64,000 nt of DNA from Aeromonas piscicola (GTDB lineage Bacteria > Pseudomonadota > Gammaproteobacteria > Enterobacterales > Aeromonadaceae): contig NZ_CDBL01000055.1 of NCBI RefSeq assembly GCF_000820005.1, forward strand, positions 122,521 through 186,520, written 5' to 3'. Below, in pieces: positions 35,487 through 44,800 of this stretch. A program made the translations under genes and the position numbers. The first letter of the stretch is position 1. Each line of letters opens with the position of its first letter. The notes beneath the pieces are model-generated. The model was given only the letters and a program-made list of their open reading frames with translations, had not been told where the DNA came from and made no database searches.

Positions 35487-37223
35487 ATGCACAACCAAGC
35501 TCCTTTGCAAAGCGTGAAGCTGGCCATTGCTTTACGCCAATCCTGTATCGATGAACCCTATAGCCTTCCTCGATTTGGTCGCGATCTGATCGCCGGCATC
35601 ACGGTCGGCATCATTGCCATTCCGCTGGCCATGGCACTGGCCATTGCCAGTGGCGTGCCACCACAACACGGTCTCTACACCGCCATCATAGCCGGCATCG
35701 TCATAGCGGTGACCGGTGGCTCCCGTTTCTCCGTGTCGGGGCCGACCGCCGCCTTCGTGGTGATTCTCTATCCGGTGGCCCAGCAATTTGGCGTGGGCGG
35801 CCTCTTGATGGCGACCCTGATCTCGGGCTTCTTTCTGGTGGCCATGGGGATGGCCCGGCTTGGACGACTCATCGAGTACATTCCGCCCTCTGTGACCCTG
35901 GGCTTTACCGGTGGTATCGCTATCGTGATCGCCACCTTGCAGATCAAGGATTTCTTTGGCCTGCACGTGGCGCAGATGCCTGAGACCTACATAGGCAAGG
36001 TCGAGGCGCTGGCGTCAGCCCTGCCAAGCTGGCAATGGGGAGATACGCTCGTCGGGATTGCGACCCTGGCCGTGCTGCTGCTCTGGCCACGGCTGCGGTT
36101 GCCGATTCCCGGTCACCTGCCCGCCGTGCTGGTGGGGGTGGGGCTGGGATTTGGTCTGCACCATTTCGGGGTCGATGTGGCCACCATCGGCAGCAAGTTC
36201 AGTTATACCCTTGCCGATGGTACCCAGGGCATGGGGATCCCGCCCATAGCACCGACTCTGGTGATGCCGTGGGCCCTGCCCGGGCCGGATGGGGCTCCGG
36301 TTGAGTGGAACCTGGCAGCCATTCAGCGCTTGCTGCCGGCCGCTTTCTCCATGGCCATGCTGGGAGCCATAGAGTCGCTGCTCTGCGCCGTGGTGCTCGA
36401 TGGCATGACGGGGCGCAAGCACAGCTCCAACGCCGAGCTGGTGGGACAGGGGCTGGGCAACATAGTGGCGCCCTTCTTCGGCGGCATCACGGCAACCGCC
36501 GCGATTGCCCGTTCCGCCGCCAACGTGCGGGCCGGGGCGACGTCGCCTGTCTCCGGCATCATCCATGCCCTGGTGGTGCTGGCGGCCATTCTGGTGCTGG
36601 CGCCCTGGCTCTCCTGGTTGCCGCTCTCGGCCATGGCCGCGCTGCTACTGATCGTCGCCTGGAACATGAGCGAGGCGCACAAGGTGGTGGAGCTGGTGCG
36701 TCGCGCGCCCAAGTCCGATGTGCTGGTATTGGTGGTCTGTCTTTCGCTCACCGTCATCTTCGACATGGTGATTGCCATCACCTTCGGGGTGATCCTGGCA
36801 TCACTCCTGTTCATGCGTGAGATCGCCAAGATGACCAGGCTGCACGATCTGGCGGATCACAAGCGCTATGCCCACGAAGTGCCGGCAGGCACCTTGCTCT
36901 ACAAGATCAACGGTCCCCTGTTCTTCGCCGCCGCCGAACGGGTCTTTGGCGAGCTGGTCGCCGAGGTCAAGGGGCACAAGCTGCTGGTATTGCAGATGGA
37001 GGCCGTTTCCATTCTGGATGCGGGGGGCCTCTCCGCCTTCCTGCAGTTTGAGAAGCAGATGACCAAGGCCGGGGTGCAACTGCGGGTCGCCGAATTGCAG
37101 TTTCAGCCGCTGAAGACCCTGGCACGGGCCAAGGTGCGTCCCGTACCCGGTCAGCTGGAGTTTTATGGCTCGCTGGAAGAGGCATTGAAAGGCGAACACA
37201 GCCACGAACAGCCGGCAACGTGA
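35487..37223 (+). CDS. dauA: SulP-family C4-dicarboxylate transporter DauA
   Basis: A 578-residue SLC26/SulP protein. It tracks E. coli DauA (YchM) closely, including [58 protein letters not shown] and [20 protein letters not shown]. Ten or more membrane segments form the transport core and a C-terminal STAS domain (about residues 450-565, with [14 protein letters not shown]) is the regulatory module. E. coli DauA takes up succinate, aspartate and fumarate aerobically at acidic pH. I chose the ATG at 35487; a TTG ten codons upstream also opens the frame. Single gene, followed by tRNA-Ser. Confidence 0.92.
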   Translation: MHNQAPLQSVKLAIALRQSCIDEPYSLPRFGRDLIAGITVGIIAIPLAMALAIASGVPPQHGLYTAIIAGIVIAVTGGSRFSVSGPTAAFVVILYPVAQQFGVGGLLMATLISGFFLVAMGMARLGRLIEYIPPSVTLGFTGGIAIVIATLQIKDFFGLHVAQMPETYIGKVEALASALPSWQWGDTLVGIATLAVLLLWPRLRLPIPGHLPAVLVGVGLGFGLHHFGVDVATIGSKFSYTLADGTQGMGIPPIAPTLVMPWALPGPDGAPVEWNLAAIQRLLPAAFSMAMLGAIESLLCAVVLDGMTGRKHSSNAELVGQGLGNIVAPFFGGITATAAIARSAANVRAGATSPVSGIIHALVVLAAILVLAPWLSWLPLSAMAALLLIVAWNMSEAHKVVELVRRAPKSDVLVLVVCLSLTVIFDMVIAITFGVILASLLFMREIAKMTRLHDLADHKRYAHEVPAGTLLYKINGPLFFAAAERVFGELVAEVKGHKLLVLQMEAVSILDAGGLSAFLQFEKQMTKAGVQLRVAELQFQPLKTLARAKVRPVPGQLEFYGSLEEALKGEHSHEQPAT

Positions 37224-37496
37224 TTAAGGGGGGGCTGGGGTGACAAGATTTTGCGCAGTTGGCTCGGTTCTTGAGCAAACAGACTGAAAACCGCAAAATT
37301 GCGTTGACCCCAGGACACCGCATCCCTTACATTACGCCCCGTCGCCGCGGCATGGCCCGCAAGCGATGGTGCAACTCATGCACCTGAAAATGTGAGAGAA
37401 ATTCTGGTGTGGTGTCTGCAAGGCTACCCACCGACGAAGTTGGCAAGAAAGCACGCATGGCGTGATCCGAAAGCCACTTCAACGAAGTGAAAATTT

Positions 37497-37584
37497 GGTG
37501 AGGTGTCCGAGTGGCTGAAGGAGCACGCCTGGAAAGTGTGTATACGGCAACGTATCGAGGGTTCGAATCCCTCCCTCACCGCCA
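37497..37584 (+). tRNA. tRNA-Ser (GGA)
   Basis: An 88-nt class II tRNA with encoded CCA. Acceptor GGTGAGG pairs with CCTCACC, the anticodon loop CTGGAAA gives GGA, and a long variable arm (TGTGTATACGGCAACGTATC) is typical of serine. The T arm is GAGGGTTCGAATCCCTC. A strong terminator follows 6 bp later. Confidence 0.97.
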
Positions 37585-37590
37585 AATAAA

Positions 37591-37624
37591 ACAAAAGGGC
37601 CTGTCGAAAGACAGGCCCTTTTGT
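37591..37624 (+). terminator. tRNA-Ser terminator
   Basis: A 15-bp perfect stem (ACAAAAGGGCCTGTC / GACAGGCCCTTTTGT) with a GAAA tetraloop and T-rich tail. Confidence 0.93.
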
Positions 37625-37756
37625 TTGTTCGGTGCTTGCTGGTGCGACCCATATGCAGGCTAGGCAAGCGGGCAGTCTCGCCATGCTGGGCCGCCGAGGT
37701 AAGCCGTTGGGCGAGAACCCGTTGACGGTGAGCGCATCCCGGCCGAATGCCACCTT

Positions 37757-37784
37757 AAAAAACCGACCATCAGGTCGGTTTTTT
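37757..37784. terminator. Orphan terminator
   Basis: AAAAAACCGACC-ATCA-GGTCGGTTTTTT is a textbook bidirectional terminator, yet no gene ends at it on either strand. It may end a small RNA, serve as a second stop for tRNA-Ser read-through, or be left from a deleted gene. Confidence 0.8.
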
Positions 37785-38238
37785 GCTGTCAGACCAGCGT
37801 TTCTTCACGGGCCGTATTCACCCAGAATCCGGGTGTAATGTCACTCGTCTGGCAGGGCACCATCCGGTGGCAAAGGGTCTTGTCATCTCATGCATGGCAA
37901 AACCCGAGCAATCCGAGTGTTTGGGGTTTTGCTTTGACATGGCATCCATTGGTTTCTCCCCATTCCTCTATCCTCCTGCCTGAACCCAGCTGGCTGTTTT
38001 CGGGGCGTCCAACTTGCTTCGCCCTTCAATTCATTTTGCAACACCGTGATGGAAGGGGATGGTCTCTGGTAGGTGTAAGTTCTGTTGCGAGCAACAAGTT
38101 GCGCTCTATTTGGCTATAAGTGCCAAGGGTGCAATATTTGGCAGGGATATATTCCAATCACGCAACTAATTGCGCTTTGCCTCTGCGGATGGAGCACTGC
38201 TTGAATTTAACTACATGTTTTATAAGTGAAAAAATGTT
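37785..38238 (+). promoter_or_regulatory. hcp upstream region with GTTGC/GCAAC palindromes
   Basis: No gene is visible in this roughly 450-bp stretch. It contains overlapping inverted repeats GTTGC-GA-GCAAC and GCAAC-AA-GTTGC (38084-38102) and a further one, CGCAA-CTAA-TTGCG (38161-38174), 65-155 bp upstream of the sigma54-type promoter. Repeated dyads at this distance are what an enhancer-binding activator such as VasH would need. The assignment to VasH is inference. Confidence 0.5.
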
Positions 38239-38253
38239 TGGCATGGTCACTGC
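38239..38253 (+). promoter_or_regulatory. Sigma54-type promoter of hcp
   Basis: TGGCATGGTCACTGC matches the -24/-12 consensus TGGCAC-N5-TTGC with exact spacing between the invariant GG and GC, and two mismatches elsewhere. It lies 54 bp before the hcp ATG. The sigma54 activator VasH is encoded at the end of this same locus. Confidence 0.65.
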
Positions 38254-38306
38254 TAAGGGTTTGGTCGAGTGCTATCTCATTTCACCAATCTATCAGGAGC
38301 ATACCC

Positions 38307-38825
38307 ATGCCAACTCCATGTTATATCAGCATCGAAGGTAAAACTCAGGGCAACATCACCGCCGGTGCCTTCACCTCCGACTCCGTCGGCAACATCTTCG
38401 TGCAGGGCCACGAAGACGAGATGCTGGTGCAAGAGTTCCAACACGTAGTGACCGTGCCGACCGATCCGCAATCCGGTCAGCCTGCCGGCCAGCGCGTCCA
38501 CAAGCCGTTCAAGTTCACCGTCGCCCTGAACAAGGCCGTGCCGCTGATGTACAACTCCCTGGCCTCCGGCGAGATGCTGCCGAAAGTGACCCTGAAGTGG
38601 TACCGCACCTCGGTCGAGGGCAAGCAGGAGCACTTCTTCAGCACTGTGCTGACCGACGCTACCATAGTCGACATCGACTGCCAGATGCCCCACTGCCAGG
38701 ATCCGGCAAAATCCGACTTCACCCAGCTGATCCAGGTCTCTCTGGCGTATCGCAAGATTGACTGGGAGCACACTGTTGCCGGTACCTCTGGTTCTGACGA
38801 CTGGCGCGCCCCGATCGAAGCGTAA
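38307..38825 (+). CDS. hcp: T6SS tube protein Hcp
   Basis: A 172-residue Hcp, which forms the hexameric rings of the T6SS inner tube and is secreted in quantity. It starts MPTPCYISIEGKTQGNITAG and contains HKPFKFTVALNKAVPLM, family blocks of Hcp1-type proteins. CAGGAG lies 7 bases before the ATG at 38307; the frame stays open 27 codons upstream but overlaps the promoter. It is preceded by a sigma54-type promoter and followed by a hairpin, so much of the mRNA probably stops after hcp while some reads on into vgrG. Confidence 0.95.
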   Translation: MPTPCYISIEGKTQGNITAGAFTSDSVGNIFVQGHEDEMLVQEFQHVVTVPTDPQSGQPAGQRVHKPFKFTVALNKAVPLMYNSLASGEMLPKVTLKWYRTSVEGKQEHFFSTVLTDATIVDIDCQMPHCQDPAKSDFTQLIQVSLAYRKIDWEHTVAGTSGSDDWRAPIEA

Positions 38826-38835
38826 TTGTATACAC

Positions 38836-38861
38836 AAGGGCACTGCTTGCGGTGCCCTTTT
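38836..38861 (+). terminator. Hairpin after hcp
   Basis: AAGGGCAC / GTGCCCTT, 8-bp stem followed by TTG only. A weak terminator, likely to set a high hcp to vgrG mRNA ratio. Confidence 0.65.
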
Positions 38862-39109
38862 GCCACCTGCGTGTTTGACGGGTATCTCCCGCCTGCTATC
38901 CACTTTTCCATCCCAGCGATTTTTTCTTGTGTCTGTTTGCTCTGCGTAAGCGGGCACAAGAAAAAGGACGAGTTCACGTCTTGCCGCACGCCGTCAAGGG
39001 CGTGCGGTAGCCATGGTGTCAGAAACGCCGGGGCGATGGCGGATCTCTCACACGGTTTGAATGGCTCCCGAATGTGCGGGGCCGCATGACATCTCAGGGG
39101 CGCTCACCG

Positions 39110-41155
39110 ATGGCAGACAGCACAGGATTACAATTTACCGTCAAGGTGGGGGCGCTGCCCGAGAGCACCTTCGTGGTGGCCGAGTTTGCGTTGGAAGAGG
39201 CGCTGAACGGACCTTTCCAGCTGCGCTTGGAATTGGCGAGCCCAGAGCCTGACGTCGACTTCGGCGCCGTGCTGGATCAGCCGTGCGAGCTGATTGTGTG
39301 GTACAACGGCGAGCTGCAGCGGCGGGTGTGCGGGGTAGTGAGTGATTTTGCGCAAGGGGACAGCGGCTTTCGCCGTACTCGCTATCAGCTGCAGGTGCAG
39401 CCGGCGCTGTGGCGGCTATCCCTTCGTCACAATTCCCGCATCTTCCAGGCGCAAAAGCCCGATGAAATCCTCTCCATCCTGCTGCAAGAGCACGGTATCA
39501 CCGACTACGCCTTTGCGCTGAAAAACGAGCACGCCCAGCGTGAATACTGCGTTCAGTATCGTGAGACCGACCTCGATTTCGTCAATCGCCTTGCTGCCGA
39601 AGACGGGCTGTTCTACTTCCATGAATTCGACGCCGGCAAACACCGCATCGTGTTTGCCGACGACGCGGCGGCCCTGACCGCTGGCCCTGAGCTCTTCTTC
39701 AACCTCGGCAACCGTTCGCTGGAGCAGGGCCCCTATGTGCGCCAGTTCCACTACCGGGAAGCGGTGCGCCCAAGCGATGTGGAGCTCAAGGACTACAGCT
39801 TCAAGACCCCGGCCTACGGCCTCTCCCACAAGAAGCAGGGGAGCGAGCTGGAGCACCAGCGCGATACCTACCAGCACTTCGACTATCCGGGTCGCTACAA
39901 GCAGGACGGCAGCGGCAAGGCGTTTGCCCAGCACAGACTCGATGCGCTGCGCAATGATGCTGTGGCAGGCAGCGGCAAGTCCAACAGCGCGGCCCTGCTG
40001 CCGGGCCAGTATTTTTCGCTGACCGAGCACCCGAATGGCAGTCTGAATACCGACTGGCAAATCGTGCGCATCAGCCACACCGGCTTGCAGCCGCAGGCGC
40101 TGGAAGAGGAGGGCGGCAGTGGCCCCACCGTCTACCACAACGAATTTTCGGTGGTCAAAGCGAGCACTAGCTGGCGGGCGCGCATCGGCAGCCCGCAAGC
40201 GCCCCACAAGCCTATGGTGGATGGCCCGCAAATCGCCATCGTAGTGGGCCCCGAGGGGGAGGAAATTTACTGCGACGAGCACGGCCGGGTGAAACTGCAA
40301 TTCCCCTGGGACCGCTATGGCAGCTCCAATGACCAGAGCTCCTGCTGGGTACGCGTATCCCAAGGCTGGGCCGGCGGCCAGTACGGTATGATGGCCATTC
40401 CGCGCATCGGCCATGAAGTTATCGTCTCATTTCTGGAAGGGGACCCGGACCAGCCCATCGTCACCGGCCGCACCTTCCATGCCACCAACCGACCACCCTA
40501 CGAGTTGCCTGCCAACAAGACCCGTACCGTGCTGCGCACCGAAACCCATCAGGGTGAGGGTTTCAACGAGCTGCGCTTCGAAGACCAGGCGGGGCAGGAA
40601 GAGATTTATATCCACGGTCAGAAAGACCTGAACGTACTCATCGAAAACGATGCCGCCTGGCACATCAAGCACGACCAGCACAGCGATATCGACAACGAGC
40701 GGGTGACTCGCATCAAGGCCAATGACCACCTGACGGTGGAGGGCGAGAAACGCGACCAAATCAAGGCCGATTATTCGCTCACAGTAGATGCTTCCATGCA
40801 CCAGATGCTGGGGCAAAGCTGGCTCACCCAGGCGGGACAGGAAGTACACGTCAAAGCCGGCGCCAAGGTGGTGCTGGAGGCGGGATCTGAAATTACCGTC
40901 AAGGTGGGCGGCTGCTTTATCAAGGTCGATGGCGGTGGTGTCACTCTGGTCGGCCCCACCATCAAGATGAACTCAGGGGGAAGCCCGGGTTCTGGTTCAG
41001 GTTGGGCGGGTAAATCCCCTGTCGGCCCTCATGGAGTGTCCGTTCCTCCCATGCCGAAAGTGCCGCTCAGTCCTGCCCAGCTGGCAACCATGAAGAGCGC
41101 AGCACCTTTCTGTGAGGAGTGTGAGAAGTGCAAGGAGGGCGGCTGTGAAATCTGA
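39110..41155 (+). CDS. vgrG: T6SS spike protein VgrG (TssI)
   Basis: A 681-residue VgrG, the trimeric puncturing spike. It shows the gp27-like N-terminal part (to about residue 380), the gp5 OB-fold region ([52 protein letters not shown]) and a beta-helix with repeated short strands. There is no catalytic C-terminal extension. The last 15 residues are cysteine-rich ([15 protein letters not shown]), a plausible metal-binding or adaptor-docking tail. I chose the ATG at 39110 ([14 protein letters not shown]) with AGGGG upstream; the frame opens 12 codons earlier. The 284 bp before it hold no gene. Confidence 0.93.
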   Translation: MADSTGLQFTVKVGALPESTFVVAEFALEEALNGPFQLRLELASPEPDVDFGAVLDQPCELIVWYNGELQRRVCGVVSDFAQGDSGFRRTRYQLQVQPALWRLSLRHNSRIFQAQKPDEILSILLQEHGITDYAFALKNEHAQREYCVQYRETDLDFVNRLAAEDGLFYFHEFDAGKHRIVFADDAAALTAGPELFFNLGNRSLEQGPYVRQFHYREAVRPSDVELKDYSFKTPAYGLSHKKQGSELEHQRDTYQHFDYPGRYKQDGSGKAFAQHRLDALRNDAVAGSGKSNSAALLPGQYFSLTEHPNGSLNTDWQIVRISHTGLQPQALEEEGGSGPTVYHNEFSVVKASTSWRARIGSPQAPHKPMVDGPQIAIVVGPEGEEIYCDEHGRVKLQFPWDRYGSSNDQSSCWVRVSQGWAGGQYGMMAIPRIGHEVIVSFLEGDPDQPIVTGRTFHATNRPPYELPANKTRTVLRTETHQGEGFNELRFEDQAGQEEIYIHGQKDLNVLIENDAAWHIKHDQHSDIDNERVTRIKANDHLTVEGEKRDQIKADYSLTVDASMHQMLGQSWLTQAGQEVHVKAGAKVVLEAGSEITVKVGGCFIKVDGGGVTLVGPTIKMNSGGSPGSGSGWAGKSPVGPHGVSVPPMPKVPLSPAQLATMKSAAPFCEECEKCKEGGCEI

Positions 41156-41873
41156 GGTTATGTCGCTCGTTGAGTGGGTAACGGAGCAAACAGCCCCTCT
41201 CTATGCCGTGCTGGCTGGCGCCAGTGAGGCAGCGCCCTTGCAGCACTATTACCAGCTTGAGGGCCGTCATACACCGCGCGGACTCTATCTTGGTACCCCC
41301 TATCACGACTGGCTGCCCGTGATGCCCTATCTGGTGGAGCTGGACAGGGAGAGCCCCTTTATCGAATGGGCAGAGACGACCGATGCTCGCGATTGGGGAT
41401 TTATTCTGGCGACTGAGCAACCTGCTAGCACCCTCTATGGTCATTTTCAGGGGCTGACCCAGATCTGGCATCAGGGTGAAGCCGTATTCTTTCGCTATTG
41501 GGATGGTGTGTATATGTCTGCCATCGCCTCGCAGCTTGGTGATGGCATGACGACGCTGTTGCCTGAACTGGATGCGATGTGGTGTCAGGGCAATGCATTT
41601 TCATGGGGACCATCGGAGCCCTGTGCTGCACGTCCATTTCCCTGGTGGGAACTTCCTCCCGCTATCGCAGCCGCATTGGCCGGGCAAGATACAGGTCCCC
41701 TTATCAACAATCTGATGCAACAGTTGGCAGATCAGAATGGCCAGCTTTACTGGTCTTTTCCCGAGACCAATCTCAGGTGCAAAGTCGCACGCTTCATTTC
41801 CCTTAGTCCATCCCCTGATATCGATCTATTTCCAGCGCTGGAAGCTGCGCTGATCAAAGAGGTTCAAGCATGA
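41145..41873 (+). CDS. DUF4123 T6SS effector adaptor/chaperone
   Basis: A 242-residue DUF4123 protein (Tap/TEC family), which loads a cognate effector onto Vgr[47 protein letters not shown] and [10 protein letters not shown] are typical. I chose the GTG at 41145 because AAGGAGG lies 7 bases before it; an ATG at 41160 is the alternative. The start overlaps the vgrG stop, and the stop overlaps the rhs start by 4 bases, so spike, adaptor and effector are made in a coupled series. It most probably serves the Rhs effector (TecI-like). Confidence 0.88.
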   Translation: MKSEVMSLVEWVTEQTAPLYAVLAGASEAAPLQHYYQLEGRHTPRGLYLGTPYHDWLPVMPYLVELDRESPFIEWAETTDARDWGFILATEQPASTLYGHFQGLTQIWHQGEAVFFRYWDGVYMSAIASQLGDGMTTLLPELDAMWCQGNAFSWGPSEPCAARPFPWWELPPAIAAALAGQDTGPLINNLMQQLADQNGQLYWSFPETNLRCKVARFISLSPSPDIDLFPALEAALIKEVQA

Positions 41874-44800
41874 GTAATGCCGGCCAGGCCGTCTTCACCC
41901 AGGTGATCGCCGATTATCGTAATGCCCTGACTGAGTACCGCAAGGATGCCGAGAGTTTCTTTCTGGGCGACATGCTTGGTATGGACATGGAGCAGACCAT
42001 CAAGGTTGGTGACAAGACGATAAAAGCCTCTTCGAGCAGCAAGAAGGCGCAATCCGTGGTCACGGAATGCCCGCAAAGTGGCACGTTGCGACTGGTCCAT
42101 CTGTTTGAATCCGTGCGCTTTATTCCTATCGGTAACACCCCTTACAAGGTGGAAGCGGGCAAGATGGTTCGTGGGCGTTTTGTCAGTGAAGCAGTAGCGG
42201 ATGAGGGAACCCTGGATGCCAAGGGGATTGCCGAAGTCGGTAAGCTGGCTCCGGGCCAGTCCTATCAGGTGACCTTCTATCCCAAGGTGAAGAAGAGTGA
42301 TCTTGATGCCTTGTTTGCCTCCTATGTACCGGTGCAACAGGATCTGGAAGCATGGCTTACCAAAGAATGGAACAGCGAACACAAAGCAGCTTGGGGCCGT
42401 TACAGTGCCACGGGGGCTGGGTTCGGCAGCCATGCGTTGGCGGCTGCCAGTGGTGTTGGCAAGGCGCTGGTCGGGGTGTGGGACGATCTTAAAACCATCT
42501 ACAACCTGTTGGCCGACCCGGTGGGGAATGCCAAAAAGTTGGCTGAGTTTGGTGTAGATGCTGCAGCCATGGCCAAGGCGGGGGCATCCCAGATGGAAGC
42601 TGCCATGCTGGTATTGCAGGATGAAGCGCTTCTTTATCTTTATGCCTATGCCCTGGTGTGCTGGGTCAAGATGTTGCCGCCGGATCAGCAGACCGAGTTT
42701 GGGTCTCAGGTGATTTCCTCTGTGCTGATTGATGTCATCATCGGTGTGATATTGACCGGTGGGGCCGGGCTTGCTGCCCGCTATGGTGCCAAGGCTGCTT
42801 CAGCGGCCAAGAACAGCGATAGAGTGATGCGCCTGGTGACCTCGCTGGTCAATCTCTCCAAAAAGCACAATTTGGCGCAACATGCCCAAACGGCCAAGAA
42901 GGTGTTGATCGCCGGGTCTGCCAAGCTGAGCCCGGCCAAGAAGGCGGATCTCAAACTGGTAGATGGCAGCGCAAAAACGCTGGTAGAGAAGGGCACGGCA
43001 GCCAAGCGTAAATTCCAGCCCCATTCCGAGATTAAGCAGCTTAAAAAGACGCTGGATGCCTCGAAAACGGCGACAACACCGGTCAATAAACCCCATCAAC
43101 CTGAAGCCAAAACCTGCAAGAACAACTGCCCTGTGTCCATGGTCACCGGCGAGGAGCTGCTGGCGCTGGAGGATGCCCATCTGCCGGGCATGCTGCCGTT
43201 TACCTTTGGTCGCCTCTATCGCACGTCCGCTGTTGAGCGTTCCTGTGGCATGGGGGCGGGGTGGAGTCATGCGCTGGCCCATCGGCTCGAACGTCACGGT
43301 GATCGCCTGACCTGGTGGGATCAGGAGTCTCTTGCTATCGAGTTGCCGATGCCTTCGGCAACCAGACCCATGATCACCAACCAGTTGTCAGAGGCGGCCG
43401 TTTATCTGGGGGATGAGCCTGACGAGGTGATCGTGGCCAAGGCGGGATCGCCCTTCCTGCATTTCACCTGGCATGGCAAGACAGGCCGTCTGACGGCCAT
43501 GTCAGACCTTTATGGCAACCGGCTCACTATCCGTGCCGATGAGCAGGGGCGCCCCTGCTGGATAGAAAACGAGGGCGGTCTGGCTCTTCGCATTGTCTAT
43601 CAAAAGGCATATCTGGCCGCTGTCGAATTGCAGCATTTTGACGGTATTAACTGGCAGCCAGAAGCGACCTTACAACGTTATGACTATGACGATGCAGGGC
43701 ACCTGGTGGTGGCGGAAAACGGGGCCGGTGAGTGCGAACGTTACCGCTATCGTCCCGATGGGGTGATCCTGGAGCGCCGACTGGCGGGCGGCGCAGGGTT
43801 TTTCTGGGAGTGGGAGCGAGAAGGGAAGCTGGCGCGCGCGGTTCGCCACTGGAGTGATGTTGCCCGTTTTGATGTCAGTTACACCTGGGATGATGACAAG
43901 GGGGAAGTGACGGTCAGCAATGCTGATGGCAGTCAGGAGGTGTACCAGCATGACAGCAACGCCCGGCTGATCCGTCAGCAAGATCCCGACGGCGCGGTCA
44001 GCGAGTTTGTCTATAACGACAAGGGTCAGAAAGTGCTGGCCCGCGATGCGCTGGGGGGCGAAACCCGTTACCACTATGACGAAGCGGGCTTGCTGGATCG
44101 TGAGATTGCTCCCGATGGCAGTCAGACCGCCTATCACTATTGGGATGGTCGGGTTCGCAAGGTGGTACAGGGGGATCGTGAGTGGCGTTTTGAACGCAAC
44201 GAGCAAGGGGATGTGATTGCAAGACGGGATCCCCTTGGCCGGGAGACTCGCTACAGCTATAACGCGCAGGGCAAGCTCAACACCGTGGTGCAACCCGATG
44301 GCAGCCGCATCGAACTGGGCTGGAACCGCCTTGGGCAGTTGATTGAGGAGAAGGGCGCCAACGGTGGTGTGACCCGCTGGCGCTATGACGAGCGGGGTCG
44401 CCAGATTGTGCGGCGCGACCCGCGTGGCGCGATTACCCGTTATGAATGGAATGCGGCAGATCGCTTGCAAGCCGTGTATCTGCCAGGTGGTGGCTCCCGC
44501 CGCTTCGAATATAACGCCTACGGCAAGGTGACTGCTGAGTGGGACGAGCTGGGCCGCGAGACCCGCTACGAATATCACCCCGGCCTGCATCTGGTGAGCC
44601 GCCGCATCAACCCCGATGGCAGTGAGCTTAAGTATCGCTACGACAATGCCAAGCTCTTCTTGAGTGAGATTGAGAACGAGCATGGCGAACAGCACCGCAT
44701 TCACTACTTCCCCAATGGCCTGGTCGCGCGGGAAACCGGCTTTGATGGCCGCACCACCGCTTACCGCTACGACCTCAATGGCCACCTGAGCGAGAAGGTA

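Noticed and set aside
37497..37584. tRNA-Ser as integration site of a T6SS island
   Set aside because: No repeat of the tRNA 3' end and no integrase gene were seen in the window. The core T6SS has normal composition.
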